34,942 bases of DNA from CAMAUF01 sp046152925 (GCA_046152925.1 JBJXFX010000091.1:1-34942), one strand, 5' to 3'. Numbered from the stretch's first letter, positions 23,750-32,078 are shown. Translations and numbers: made by a program. Notes: a model not told the origin generated them from the sequence alone.

Positions 23750-24391
23750 TCAGCCCAGCCGCATGGGCGCGCCGCCAGGCCGGCGCATCAGGTAGGTCAT
23801 CACCTCCCAGCGGCCGGAGACGAATCGGGTGTACGGCGCAATTGGCTGGCGCATCGCGGGGTCCGCTTTCCAGAGCGCGGCTCCCAACTGGGCGTCGAAG
23901 TGCCAGATGGTCTCGTCGACGGTGAACCCGAGAGCCTCGTACACGCGGTGGGCGTTGGTCGCGAAGAGGTTCGTCGTTAACACCCAATCGCGGCCGGGGA
24001 AAGCCTGCTCGGCCCAGTCCATGAGCGCGGCGAGCATCCGTTTCGCGACGCCGCGCCCTTCGTGGTCCGGCGGCACGTGGACGGCCCAGAGGTAGAGCCC
24101 CGCCACATCCTGGGTGTTGAGCGACACCCGGCCCACGGCGGCCCCGCCTTCGACCGCGACGAAGTGGCGGTGTTGGCCTGGCGTCCGCGCCCAGGCGAGG
24201 GCCGACTCCGCGCGGGCGCGGTCACGCAGGTACCCGAGGTCGTAGGGGTGATAAGGGAAGCCGCGTTCCCGCCAGCGCGCCATCTGTCGCACAAGTGACT
24301 GATCCCAGGCACGCAGCTCAAGGCCATAGCCAGCGATCCGCTCGGGGTAGCCGGGCGGCGGAATGGCGAGCGGGGCGGGCGAATGCGCCAT
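23750..24391 (-). CDS. GNAT-family N-acetyltransferase
   Basis: 213 residues from ATG 24391. The acetyl-CoA motif is VPPDHEGRGVAKRMLAALMDWA, preceded by AGLYLWAVHV and followed by NLFATNAHRVYEALGFTVDE, the normal GNAT order. The C-terminal 60 residues extend beyond the minimal fold. The substrate is unknown. A further in-frame start exists upstream (24418), but the promoter position favours 24391. Confidence 0.87.
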   Translation of the reverse strand: MAHSPAPLAIPPPGYPERIAGYGLELRAWDQSLVRQMARWRERGFPYHPYDLGYLRDRARAESALAWARTPGQHRHFVAVEGGAAVGRVSLNTQDVAGLYLWAVHVPPDHEGRGVAKRMLAALMDWAEQAFPGRDWVLTTNLFATNAHRVYEALGFTVDETIWHFDAQLGAALWKADPAMRQPIAPYTRFVSGRWEVMTYLMRRPGGAPMRLG

Positions 24392-24427
24392 GCGGGGCAG
24401 TATGCCCGGCGTTGCCATCGCTGTCGC
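24392..24427 (-). promoter_or_regulatory. Leaderless-type promoter of the minus-strand GNAT gene
   Basis: GCGACA (24427-24422), a 17-nt spacer, CATACT (24404-24399), then 7 nt to ATG 24391. No ribosome-binding site lies between. Confidence 0.5.
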
Positions 24428-24498
24428 CGGACGCGAAGCAGGGAGGGGCGAATTTCGCCCCTACCTGCTCGTTTTCGGCGCGTGAGCCGGCCGGTCCG

Positions 24499-26556
24499 CT
24501 ACCGGTTGGTCGGCCCGCCGGTGTTGCCTTGCGGGGCCGAGCCGTTCGGCAGGGCGGCCGGGCGGCCGCCGGCGAGCATTTGGGCGAGGAAGGCCGCAAA
24601 GATGCCGCCACCGCCGTCGCCGCCTTGGCCGCTGACCACGATGTCCGGGGTGATCTTGAGCCCAGCGCCAGCGATGGCCTTCGCGACCTCGATGCCGAAG
24701 AGGTTGGACTGCCCGACCGCTTCCTGCTGCTTGTCGTAGGCCTCGGCTGTCGCTTCGCCGACTGCACGGATTTTTGTCGCTTCGGCGGAGCCGGCCAGCT
24801 CGACCGCCCGCGCGCTACCTTCGGCTTCGATGACCGTCTTCTGCCGGTTCTGCTCGGCGATTTGGACGCCGATTTGCGCCGCCACGAGCTCGACCTGCTT
24901 GTCGGCCTGTGCCCGAGTGTTCTCGGTCGCGATGCGCTCCTGCTCCGATTTCTGTTGTTCGATGAACATCGCTTGCTGTTGGGCCGCGATGACGCGCCGT
25001 GTGTGGATCGACATCAGCTCTTGCGGCAGCAAGATCTGCGAGATGAGCACCCGGACGAGCTCGACGTGGTACTTCTCAAGCTCCTCGCGGGCGCGAGCCT
25101 CGGCCTTTTCCTGTTCGACCGCGCGGTCCTGCATAAAGGCCATCGCCTCCGTGGACGACGCCTGGTTGCGGAAGGATGAGTCGATCATCGGGTGGATGAC
25201 ATGGTCGACCAGGTTCTGGACGGAGCCGATCTTCGCCACCATCAGCGGGGCCTGGTCGGGCCGGACGCGGATGATGACCTTGACGCTGACCTTCATCTCG
25301 AAGCCGTCGCGGCTAATGACGGCGAGCGGATTGAAGAGCTGGACGCGCTTGTTCGCGAGGGCGTTGGGGTCGGGGTCGACGCCATCAGGGACATTCGTCT
25401 CCTCGGCCCAGTCCACCGTGAGGTTTGTGGTGGGGATGACGTAGGCGATGTATGCCCAGCGGTTGAGGTAGTAGACGCCGGGGCCGGCGACCTCACGCTG
25501 GATGCCGCGGAAGCCGGCGGGCACCACGTACCGTTCCTGGCCGGACGAGAGGCGGTCTTCTTCGGTGGTGACCGGCGGTTCGGCGCCAACATTCGAGACG
25601 AGCACCGCGACCTCGCCGCGTTCGACGACCGCGACCTGGTCGAGCGTCACGTCGAACATCAACGGGTTGATGTAGTAAGTACCCGGCCGCAGGAGGTCGA
25701 ACTGCGGGCCGCGCTGGCCGCCGGCCAAGATGAACGCGGAGGCATCCTGGTAGTCGGTGTGGCCGGTCACATGAGCAGCGACAAGCTCGCCGCTGGGCAA
25801 CGGGGCGCCGTCTTTCGCCGTCACCAAGCCGACCTGGTTGGCGGAGACGACGATGGCCGGGCGAATCTCGACGCCGAAGAAGTCCGTATTGAGGCGGTAG
25901 CGTCCGGGGAGGATGAGCTCGATCTGCGGCCCGCGCTCACCGTGATTTGTAAGGAACGCTTCGGCATCCTGGAAGGCGGTGTGGCCGTCGGTCTTCCGTG
26001 CGAGCAACCGCCCCGATGCCATCGGACCGCCATCGCGCGCGGTGACGATGCCGACTTGGCTCGCCGCCACGATCAACGCCTTTTCGACGCGGATACGGAA
26101 GAGGTAGGTGTTGATCCGGAACTGGCCCGGCGGCAGGACGTCGACCTGGGTGCCCTTCTGGCCGCCGTTGCGGAGGAACCCCTCGCCGTCCTGGAAGGTG
26201 TCGTGGCTTATCACTCGGCGCGCGAAGATCCGGCCCGGGTCGAGGGCGCTGCCGTCGATCGACTCGATCATGCCGACTTCGTCCTCGTTAATCACGACCA
26301 TCGGCGTCTTGCGGACCTTGAAGAGGAACGGGATCAGGATGTGCAGGCCAGGCGGGAGGACGCGGGCCTGGATGCCCACTTCGCCCGCCATCGCGATCAC
26401 GCGGCCTTCGGGCAAGCCCTTGCCGATGTAGCGCCGTTCGAGCAGCCCGACCTCTTGTCCGCCAATGTTGACCAGCGCCCCGGTGATCCAGAGCAGGAGG
26501 CCGACAACCGCCAAGAAGCCGGCGATCACGCCGAGGACCAAATACAAGGTTTCCAT
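24499..26556 (-). CDS. Membrane-anchored SPFH/band 7 protein with tandem vault-like repeats
   Basis: 685 residues. An N-terminal membrane helix (about 4-29) is followed by tandem beta repeats of 74-75 residues starting near 85, 160, 234 and 308, with a shorter unit at 31-84. Each has a V-x-V-G-hydrophobic start, a GHTxxQDAxAF middle and an LPPGxYRxN end. Next come an SPFH/band 7 domain (about 400-500), a long charged helix (about 475-615, EQEKAEARAREELEKY...AQADKQVELVAAQIG) and a Gly-rich tail. Flotillin-like proteins oligomerise on membranes. The repeats-SPFH-helix order parallels eukaryotic major vault protein; that comparison is inference. It appears monocistronic. Confidence 0.88.
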   Translation of the reverse strand: METLYLVLGVIAGFLAVVGLLLWITGALVNIGGQEVGLLERRYIGKGLPEGRVIAMAGEVGIQARVLPPGLHILIPFLFKVRKTPMVVINEDEVGMIESIDGSALDPGRIFARRVISHDTFQDGEGFLRNGGQKGTQVDVLPPGQFRINTYLFRIRVEKALIVAASQVGIVTARDGGPMASGRLLARKTDGHTAFQDAEAFLTNHGERGPQIELILPGRYRLNTDFFGVEIRPAIVVSANQVGLVTAKDGAPLPSGELVAAHVTGHTDYQDASAFILAGGQRGPQFDLLRPGTYYINPLMFDVTLDQVAVVERGEVAVLVSNVGAEPPVTTEEDRLSSGQERYVVPAGFRGIQREVAGPGVYYLNRWAYIAYVIPTTNLTVDWAEETNVPDGVDPDPNALANKRVQLFNPLAVISRDGFEMKVSVKVIIRVRPDQAPLMVAKIGSVQNLVDHVIHPMIDSSFRNQASSTEAMAFMQDRAVEQEKAEARAREELEKYHVELVRVLISQILLPQELMSIHTRRVIAAQQQAMFIEQQKSEQERIATENTRAQADKQVELVAAQIGVQIAEQNRQKTVIEAEGSARAVELAGSAEATKIRAVGEATAEAYDKQQEAVGQSNLFGIEVAKAIAGAGLKITPDIVVSGQGGDGGGGIFAAFLAQMLAGGRPAALPNGSAPQGNTGGPTNR

Positions 26557-26592
26557 GGGGGGATTCTACCAGCGCGTTGGGAACGCCAACGC
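26557..26592 (-). promoter_or_regulatory. Leaderless-type promoter with overlapping palindrome, SPFH gene
   Basis: TAGAAT (26568-26563) lies 6 nt (CCCCCC) before ATG 26556, leaving no room for a ribosome site. Just upstream, GCGTTGG-GAACG-CCAACGC (26574-26592) is a perfect 7-bp inverted repeat covering the spacer and -35 zone, suggesting an operator. Confidence 0.5.
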
Positions 26593-26709
26593 TCGTCCGT
26601 GCCCGCCGGGCGGCGAGTGCCGACCCTTCCAGCGATCAACAGGTGATGATACGCGAGCCATACCTTCTTGTCTATGATTCTCTACGTGAGGACTATGGAA
26701 TAACCCGAG

Positions 26710-26744
26710 TTGACCGGCGCCCGCCAGCCCCGTAGAACCGCTTC
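26710..26744 (+). promoter_or_regulatory. Leaderless promoter of the 114-residue protein gene
   Basis: TTGACC (26710-26715), exactly 17 nt, TAGAAC (26733-26738), then 6 nt to ATG 26745. This is the clearest example of the leaderless pattern in the window. Upstream, about 26650-26705 is markedly AT-richer than its surroundings and holds no gene I can see. Confidence 0.6.
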
Positions 26745-27089
26745 ATGTTCCTCCGAGTCGTCACGGTCACCATCGCTTCCGGCCAGGAAGACGCCTACTG
26801 GGCATGGAGCCGCGAAGTCCTCGCTCTCTGGGACGCGCGGGGCGTGGTCCGCGCCGGCGGCCCTTACGCCGCGGCGGGCGCGGAAGGCGAAAGCCTCGCG
26901 ATCTGGCTCACGGTCCACGCCTCGGAGGCCGAAATGCGCGACGAGTTCACGCGCCTCTATGCCGACGACCCCGGTGCGGCTCTGATGGCGCGGCGTCCGC
27001 CGTTGGTAGCGAACACGCTCATGTCGACCTACGCCCCGTGGGACCCCGATCGCGGCGCGGCCAAGGGCCCGCCGGTGCTGATCCCCTGA
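26745..27089 (+). CDS. Small protein, possibly a dimeric alpha/beta-barrel (ABM/NIPSNAP-like)
   Basis: 114 residues. The start MFLRVVTVTIASGQEDAYWAWSREVLALW and the central ESLAIWLTVHASEAEMRDEF suggest the beta-alpha-beta repeat of small ferredoxin-like dimeric barrels, but no family motif is decisive. It lies 42 nt before the halogenase-like gene on the same strand. That gene has its own -10 box, so cotranscription is uncertain. Confidence 0.6.
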   Translation: MFLRVVTVTIASGQEDAYWAWSREVLALWDARGVVRAGGPYAAAGAEGESLAIWLTVHASEAEMRDEFTRLYADDPGAALMARRPPLVANTLMSTYAPWDPDRGAAKGPPVLIP

Positions 27090-27119
27090 CCGGCAGGGGC
27101 GGCTGGACCAGAGCCCCCG

Positions 27120-27131
27120 TATGATCGCCGC
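27120..27131 (+). promoter_or_regulatory. Leaderless-type -10 box of the halogenase-like gene
   Basis: TATGAT (27120-27125) is followed by 6 nt (CGCCGC) and ATG 27132. No Shine-Dalgarno sequence is present and no -35 box is clear. Confidence 0.45.
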
Positions 27132-28751
27132 ATGCAGCCAGATGTGATCGTCGTCGGAGGCGGCCCAGCGGGTTCGACCGCAGCCACCATGCTCGCTCGC
27201 GGAGGCTACCGCGTCACCTTGCTCGAACGCGAGCGCTTTCCCCGCGACCACATCGGCGAGTCGCTGCTGCCTGCTTCGCTCCCTGTCCTGGATGCGCTCG
27301 GGGTCCGCGACGCGGTCGAACAGGCCGGCTTCCTGAAGAAGTGGGGCGCCACGATGGTCTGGGGCACGAATAACGAGCCCTGGAGCTGGTACTTCCGCGA
27401 GACCAACAAGACGCACCCGCACGCCTACCAGGTTTGGCGCCCGAAATTCGACCAGATCCTCTTGGAAAACGCCGCGGCGAACGGCGTCGACGTGCGTCAG
27501 GAGCACCGCGTCACCGACCTCGAACTCGGGGGCCAGGGCTCGATGGCCGTCGAGTTCGCCGGGCCCGGCGGCGTCCGGGATGGCCTTCGCGCCCGCTTTG
27601 TCGTTGACGCGTCGGGCCAGACGGGGCTCATCGGCCGCAAGCTTTCGCTCCGGAGGCCGGACGAAAAGTTCCTCAACCTCGCTTGTTACGGCTATTTCGC
27701 CAACGCCGAGCGGCTTGCGGAGCCCAACGAGACGAACATCCTGGTCGAGAGCTACGAGCACGGCTGGTTCTGGGCCATCCCGCTGCATAACGGTTGGATG
27801 AGCGTTGGCGCCGTCGTCGACCACAAGTACGGCGCCGAGGGTGTGCGCTCGCAGGGCGCCGAGGCGTTCCTCCGCGCCCAGATCGAGGCCGCCCCGCACG
27901 TCTCGCAGATGCTCCGCGACGCCGTCCTCATGCAGGGCCCGACGGTGCTCCGCGACTGGTCGTATCTGTCGGACGAAGTGGCTGGCGACGGCTGGGTGCT
28001 CAGCGGCGACGCGGCCTGTTTCATCGATCCGTTGTTTTCGACCGGCGTGCACCTCGCGCTCTCGTCGGGCGTGCTCGCCGCCGCCTACGTGACCAGCGCG
28101 CTGGAGGAGCCAGCGATCCGCGAGCCGGCCGGGCAGGTCTACAAGGAGCTCTACCTCAGCCAGTACCACCTCTTCCGCCAGCTCGCCGGCATGTTCTATG
28201 CGACGAACCGTTCGGTGGAGAGCTACTTCTGGGAGGCGAAACGGATTCTCGGGGCCGAAGACCTCGCTCCCCGTGCGGCCTTCATCCGGGCGGTGGCCGG
28301 CCAGCCGCCCAAGGGCTACGAGCGCATGGTCCTCGAACGCGGCGACGCCCCGGCGGGGTTCGCAGAGGGCCTGCAGGAGCTGAGCGCGGGCCGGCGCGCG
28401 CGGGCCGAAGCATTCGAAGCGGCGCTCGCCCGCCCCGGTCAGGCGGGTACCGCCCTCCACGACGCCGTCCTGTGTTTGGCGCCCGAGGCCAAGGTCGAAC
28501 GCAAGCCGGTGCTCGAGGGCGACCGCTTCGTCTGGGGGCACGTCTTGGGCAGCCCCGACCGTCCCGAAGGGACGCCGATCGCGCCCCTGATAGTCCGCTT
28601 GGTCGCCCTGCTTGATGGCCGCCGGACGGTGGCAGAGGCGATCCGCGACCTGGCGGGCGAGGCCGGAAGCACGCCTGCGGCGCTGACCGGGCCCGTGCTC
28701 CAGGTGCTCCGGACGCTCGTGGTCGAAGGCTCCCTGGCGGGCATAGCCTGA
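27132..28751 (+). CDS. Flavin-dependent halogenase-like monooxygenase with C-terminal PqqD-like domain
   Basis: 539 residues. The FAD dinucleotide motif is VVGGGPAGS (8-15). GESLLPAS, the Lys pair at 69-70 in GFLKKWGA, and WFWAIP (212-217, the WxWxIP signature) are typical of flavin-dependent halogenases. The second FAD motif is GDAACFIDPLFSTGVH (292-307). Halogenases of this branch chlorinate or brominate phenol or pyrrole groups, often on carrier-bound substrates; related members are reductases or hydroxylases. The last 60 residues (LIVRLVALLDGRRTVAEAIRDLA...VLRTLVVEGSL) look like a PqqD-type winged helix. No biosynthetic cluster surrounds it, so substrate and halogenase activity are unproven. 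Confidence 0.82.
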   Translation: MQPDVIVVGGGPAGSTAATMLARGGYRVTLLERERFPRDHIGESLLPASLPVLDALGVRDAVEQAGFLKKWGATMVWGTNNEPWSWYFRETNKTHPHAYQVWRPKFDQILLENAAANGVDVRQEHRVTDLELGGQGSMAVEFAGPGGVRDGLRARFVVDASGQTGLIGRKLSLRRPDEKFLNLACYGYFANAERLAEPNETNILVESYEHGWFWAIPLHNGWMSVGAVVDHKYGAEGVRSQGAEAFLRAQIEAAPHVSQMLRDAVLMQGPTVLRDWSYLSDEVAGDGWVLSGDAACFIDPLFSTGVHLALSSGVLAAAYVTSALEEPAIREPAGQVYKELYLSQYHLFRQLAGMFYATNRSVESYFWEAKRILGAEDLAPRAAFIRAVAGQPPKGYERMVLERGDAPAGFAEGLQELSAGRRARAEAFEAALARPGQAGTALHDAVLCLAPEAKVERKPVLEGDRFVWGHVLGSPDRPEGTPIAPLIVRLVALLDGRRTVAEAIRDLAGEAGSTPAALTGPVLQVLRTLVVEGSLAGIA

Positions 28752-28859
28752 CGAAACAGGGGATCCTCCCTCAAGTGCTTGACGTCGTCGTCCGCGACGA
28801 GAGTCCGACTTCCTGAGATTCCGTCGTGTAAACGCTGCGTAATGTCGGCGCTTGGGCCG

Positions 28860-28895
28860 TTGTCCCAACCTGAGGCGGGGCCGTAGGGTGCGGGG
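28860..28895 (+). promoter_or_regulatory. Leaderless-type promoter of the CSLREA protein gene
   Basis: TTGTCC (28860-28865), an 18-nt spacer, TAGGGT (28884-28889), then 6 nt to ATG 28896. Confidence 0.45.
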
Positions 28896-30755
28896 ATGCG
28901 GCCGCGCTGGACCTTCGCCCTGCTTGCTCTGGCCCTTGTGGGCATCGCTGGGCGGTTCGCCGTCCCTTCGGTGGCCAAAGACGAGGAGGCCCCGCTCATC
29001 CTCGAAGTCACCAGCACTGCCGACGAAACCGGCGGTTCGACCGCATGTCCCGACGACACACGTTGCACGCTTCGGCGAGCGATCGAGGTCGCGAACGCCT
29101 CCGCTGGCGCGCAACCGGTCGAAATCCGCTTTGCCGCAGCTGCCTTCCCCGGCGGGAACGTGACGCCGATCCGCCTCCGCACGCAGCTCCCGGCCCTCCA
29201 ACGCGACGGCCTGCGGTTGCATGGCCGCGGCGCCGTCGTGATCGACGGCACCGACATCACCGTTGAGTCCGATGGGCTGCGCCTGACGGGGGCGCGGGCC
29301 GTGGTCACCGGGTTGCACGTGCGTGTGTTCAACCGTGCCTGCCTCGCGATCGGCGGCGAGGACGTCACGGTAGGCGGCGACCGCCAGACGGACGGCGGGA
29401 ACACGCTCGACGCCTGCCCGCGCGCCATCGACATCACGGGCGCAGGGGCGCGGGTCGTTGGGAACACGATCGGCCTGGGTGCTGGGAGTAAGGACATCCC
29501 AGGCGTCGACGCAGGGATCCTCGTCCGGGCCGCGGGAGTCGAGGTCGGGCCTTCGGCGCCGAACCCAGCGCTTGCGAATGTCGTCGGCAACGCAGCGATC
29601 GCGATCGCGGCGGGGGGCGACAGCGGTGAGGCGTACGGCGGGATCGTCATCCGGAACAACCTGCTCGGCCGCACCGCCAGCGGGGGCGCGGCCCCGAACG
29701 GGATCGCTGTCCAGGTCCGGCCTCCGGTGGTCGGGTTGATCGTGGAAGGCAACACAGTGGTGAACGCGCCGATCGCGGGCGTCCAATTGACGGCTGACTC
29801 GGGCAGCGCCTCGGTAGCGAAGGTGACGGTTCGCGGGAACACGTTCGCCCGCCTGGGCGGCCTCGCCATTGACCTCGGCGCCGACGGCGTCCGGGACGCA
29901 GCCGACGCGGGCGATGTCGACACGGGCCCGAACGGCCTGATCAACGCGCCCGTGATCGACCAGGCGACGCAGGCGGTCATCGCCGGCACGGCTGGGTCCA
30001 CCTGCGTTGGCTGCACGGTCGAGCTCTACATCGCGGAGCACCTCGCGGGCACGACCAACGACTATGGGCGCACACCGATCGCCGGCGGGTTGTTGACGAC
30101 GGGTGGCAACGGCGAGTTCCGCCTCGACGCCCCGCCGGTCACCCCCGGGACGTGGGTCATCGCGACGGTGACGGACGCGGACGGGAACACCTCTGAGTTC
30201 GGGCCTGCCGCCCGGATTGGCGCGGGACTGTTGCAGTGCGGCAACGTCCGCTTCGAACGCGGCTGGAACCACGCCGGTTACTTCGGCACGGAGAGCATCC
30301 AGCTCGGAGCAAACCGGCCGTTCCCGAGCGTGCGGGCCATCTACAGGCTGGTTGATGGCGGCGAGAGCTACCTCCACTGGCTCGCCGAGGCGCCCTTTTC
30401 GCGGACCCTGCAGAGCCTGGACCCGGGCGAGTCGTATTGGTTCCTGGTCGATGATGCGTTCACGCTGCCGTCTGGCTTCTCGTTGACGCTCGCGCTCCCC
30501 GCGGTCCTTCAAGCTGGCTGGAATGACTTCGTCTATTTCGGGCCGACGATCCCGGCGTTCGACGCGCTCGGAACAGCGGCGGCCAAGGTGCTAGAGCTCT
30601 ACCGGTATGTGAACGACGGGACCGGCGCGGCCTGGCGGAGCTGGGGTTCGCCCGAAACGCCCGCCTGGGCGCGCGAGTTCCACGATCTCGACGCGTGCGG
30701 CGTCTATGCCATCCGGATGTCGGAGGGAGCGACCCTCCAGCCGCCGCAGCCCTGA
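28896..30755 (+). CDS. Secreted CSLREA / right-handed beta-helix protein
   Basis: 619 residues. A signal peptide (about 1-27) is followed by a CSLREA-type motif, CTLRRAIEVANA (57-68), then parallel beta-helix rungs with repeated GNTI/GNNL-type turns (about 100-370), and a carboxypeptidase-regulatory-like segment ending TVTDADGNTSEFG. The last 160 residues hold a duplicated module: GWNHAGYFG...ESYWFLVDD and GWNDFVYFG...CGVYAIRMS. CSLREA proteins are exported and common in Chloroflexi, Planctomycetes and marine bacteria. A role in polysaccharide binding or surface structure is likely but unproven. Confidence 0.82.
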   Translation: MRPRWTFALLALALVGIAGRFAVPSVAKDEEAPLILEVTSTADETGGSTACPDDTRCTLRRAIEVANASAGAQPVEIRFAAAAFPGGNVTPIRLRTQLPALQRDGLRLHGRGAVVIDGTDITVESDGLRLTGARAVVTGLHVRVFNRACLAIGGEDVTVGGDRQTDGGNTLDACPRAIDITGAGARVVGNTIGLGAGSKDIPGVDAGILVRAAGVEVGPSAPNPALANVVGNAAIAIAAGGDSGEAYGGIVIRNNLLGRTASGGAAPNGIAVQVRPPVVGLIVEGNTVVNAPIAGVQLTADSGSASVAKVTVRGNTFARLGGLAIDLGADGVRDAADAGDVDTGPNGLINAPVIDQATQAVIAGTAGSTCVGCTVELYIAEHLAGTTNDYGRTPIAGGLLTTGGNGEFRLDAPPVTPGTWVIATVTDADGNTSEFGPAARIGAGLLQCGNVRFERGWNHAGYFGTESIQLGANRPFPSVRAIYRLVDGGESYLHWLAEAPFSRTLQSLDPGESYWFLVDDAFTLPSGFSLTLALPAVLQAGWNDFVYFGPTIPAFDALGTAAAKVLELYRYVNDGTGAAWRSWGSPETPAWAREFHDLDACGVYAIRMSEGATLQPPQP

Positions 30756-30767
30756 CCTGCGGCGGGC

Positions 30768-30817
30768 TATACTGCCCGTTCATGTCGCAGCAGTTGGGGG
30801 TGGTCTCGTGGCCCTAG
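30768..30817 (+). promoter_or_regulatory. Promoter -10 box and short upstream ORF before the Eis-like gene
   Basis: TATACT (30768-30773) is followed 8 nt later by ATG 30782, which opens an 11-codon ORF (MSQQLGVVSWP, stop 30815-30817). This short ORF overlaps the GTG start of the acetyltransferase at 30808 in another frame. It could be a coupling leader peptide or chance. Confidence 0.35.
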
Positions 30818-32019
30818 AAATTCGTGCCTGTAAGCCAGAAGAAATGGAGCAGTACTACGCGGTCATGTCGTATGTCTTCGCTGACAACGACGGCTACGAA
30901 GCCGAAAGCACCGCGACATCTCCGGATTGGACGACCTGCGCCATCGAAGATGGGCGCGTCCTCGCGACGATGGGGACGTATCCGTTCACGGCCCGACTCA
31001 ATGGCGCACCCGTCGCGATGGGCGGCGTGACGGCCGTCGGGACGCTGCCGGCCTACCGGCGTCGCGGCTTCCTGCGCCAGATCATGACGCAGGGCTTCGG
31101 CGAGATGCGCGACCGCAAGCAGCCCTTCGCCATCCTTTGGGCCTCGATGGCCGCGATCTACCAGCGCTTCGGCTACGCGCTGGCGGCGAGCCAGGTGCAT
31201 TACTCGTTCGACCCACGTCAGGCCGGACTGGCGTTCCCGCGGGTGACACCGGGGTCGATCACGTTTGGCAAGGCGGAAGACCTCTACGACACGCTGAAGC
31301 CGCTCTACGTCGAGTACGCGACGCCGCGGAACCTGATGCTTCACCGGGCGCGTCCCCTTTGGCAGCTCGACACGCTGCGGCCAGCGAAGAAAGGCGAGCC
31401 CGTGTACGCCGCGGTCTACCACGATGGCGACGGCGCGCCGCGCGGCTACGTGGTCTACCAAACGCATGACGGCGCGCTTCCGCGGCCAGGCCCCGGTCAG
31501 GTCATGACCGTGAAGGAGTTCGTGGCCCTCGACCTCGACGCTTGGGTCGCCCTGTGGGAGTACATCCGGCGCCACGACCTCGTGGGCCGGGTCGACATGC
31601 GCAACGTAGTTTCGGAAGACGACCCAGCGCCCGACCTCCTTATGGAGCCGCGGATGCTCAACCGCTCGACCAGCGATGCGATCTGGCTCCGCATCGTGGA
31701 CATCGCCGAAGGCCTGCCGAAGCGGCCCTACGGCGCGCGAGGCGAGCTCACCTTCCGCGTCGATGACCCGCTTTGTCCGTGGAACAGCGGCACCTGGCTG
31801 ATCGAGACGGACGGCCCAAGCGCCGACATCCGGCAGGTGTCACGCCAGCCGGAGCTGGAGCTGACGATCAACGCGCTCGGGACGTTGGTCTCCGGCCGGG
31901 CGACGGCGACGCATCTGGCGCGGTCCGGGACGGTCTCGGCCGCGAGTGACGCGGTGTTGAAGCGCGCCGATGCGCTCTTCCGGACGGAGTACGCCCCGCA
32001 CTGCCCCAACAATTTCTAG
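30808..32019 (+). CDS. Eis-like GNAT acetyltransferase (GNAT-GNAT-SCP2)
   Basis: 403 residues from GTG 30808, with GGGGGTGG about 5 nt upstream. The N-terminal GNAT domain shows GGVTAVGTLPAYRRRGFLRQIM (acetyl-CoA site) and IYQRFGY. A second GNAT-like domain and a C-terminal SCP2-like domain (from about 290) follow, as in mycobacterial Eis. The chain ends in Phe at almost the same length as Eis, whose C-terminal Phe carboxylate takes part in catalysis. Eis enzymes acetylate lysines and aminoglycosides. The substrate here is unknown. Confidence 0.88.
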   Translation: MALEIRACKPEEMEQYYAVMSYVFADNDGYEAESTATSPDWTTCAIEDGRVLATMGTYPFTARLNGAPVAMGGVTAVGTLPAYRRRGFLRQIMTQGFGEMRDRKQPFAILWASMAAIYQRFGYALAASQVHYSFDPRQAGLAFPRVTPGSITFGKAEDLYDTLKPLYVEYATPRNLMLHRARPLWQLDTLRPAKKGEPVYAAVYHDGDGAPRGYVVYQTHDGALPRPGPGQVMTVKEFVALDLDAWVALWEYIRRHDLVGRVDMRNVVSEDDPAPDLLMEPRMLNRSTSDAIWLRIVDIAEGLPKRPYGARGELTFRVDDPLCPWNSGTWLIETDGPSADIRQVSRQPELELTINALGTLVSGRATATHLARSGTVSAASDAVLKRADALFRTEYAPHCPNNF

Positions 32020-32078
32020 CGGATTCCCGCCCCCGTAGAATGCGCCTCCAACCAGAACGGCTGGACGGAGGCGCACGC

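Noticed and set aside
26682..30512. 1276-codon open frame on the minus strand
   Set aside because: It lies antisense to the halogenase-like and CSLREA genes. Its product is Arg/Asp/Val-rich with no domain, the usual mirror-frame effect in high-GC DNA.
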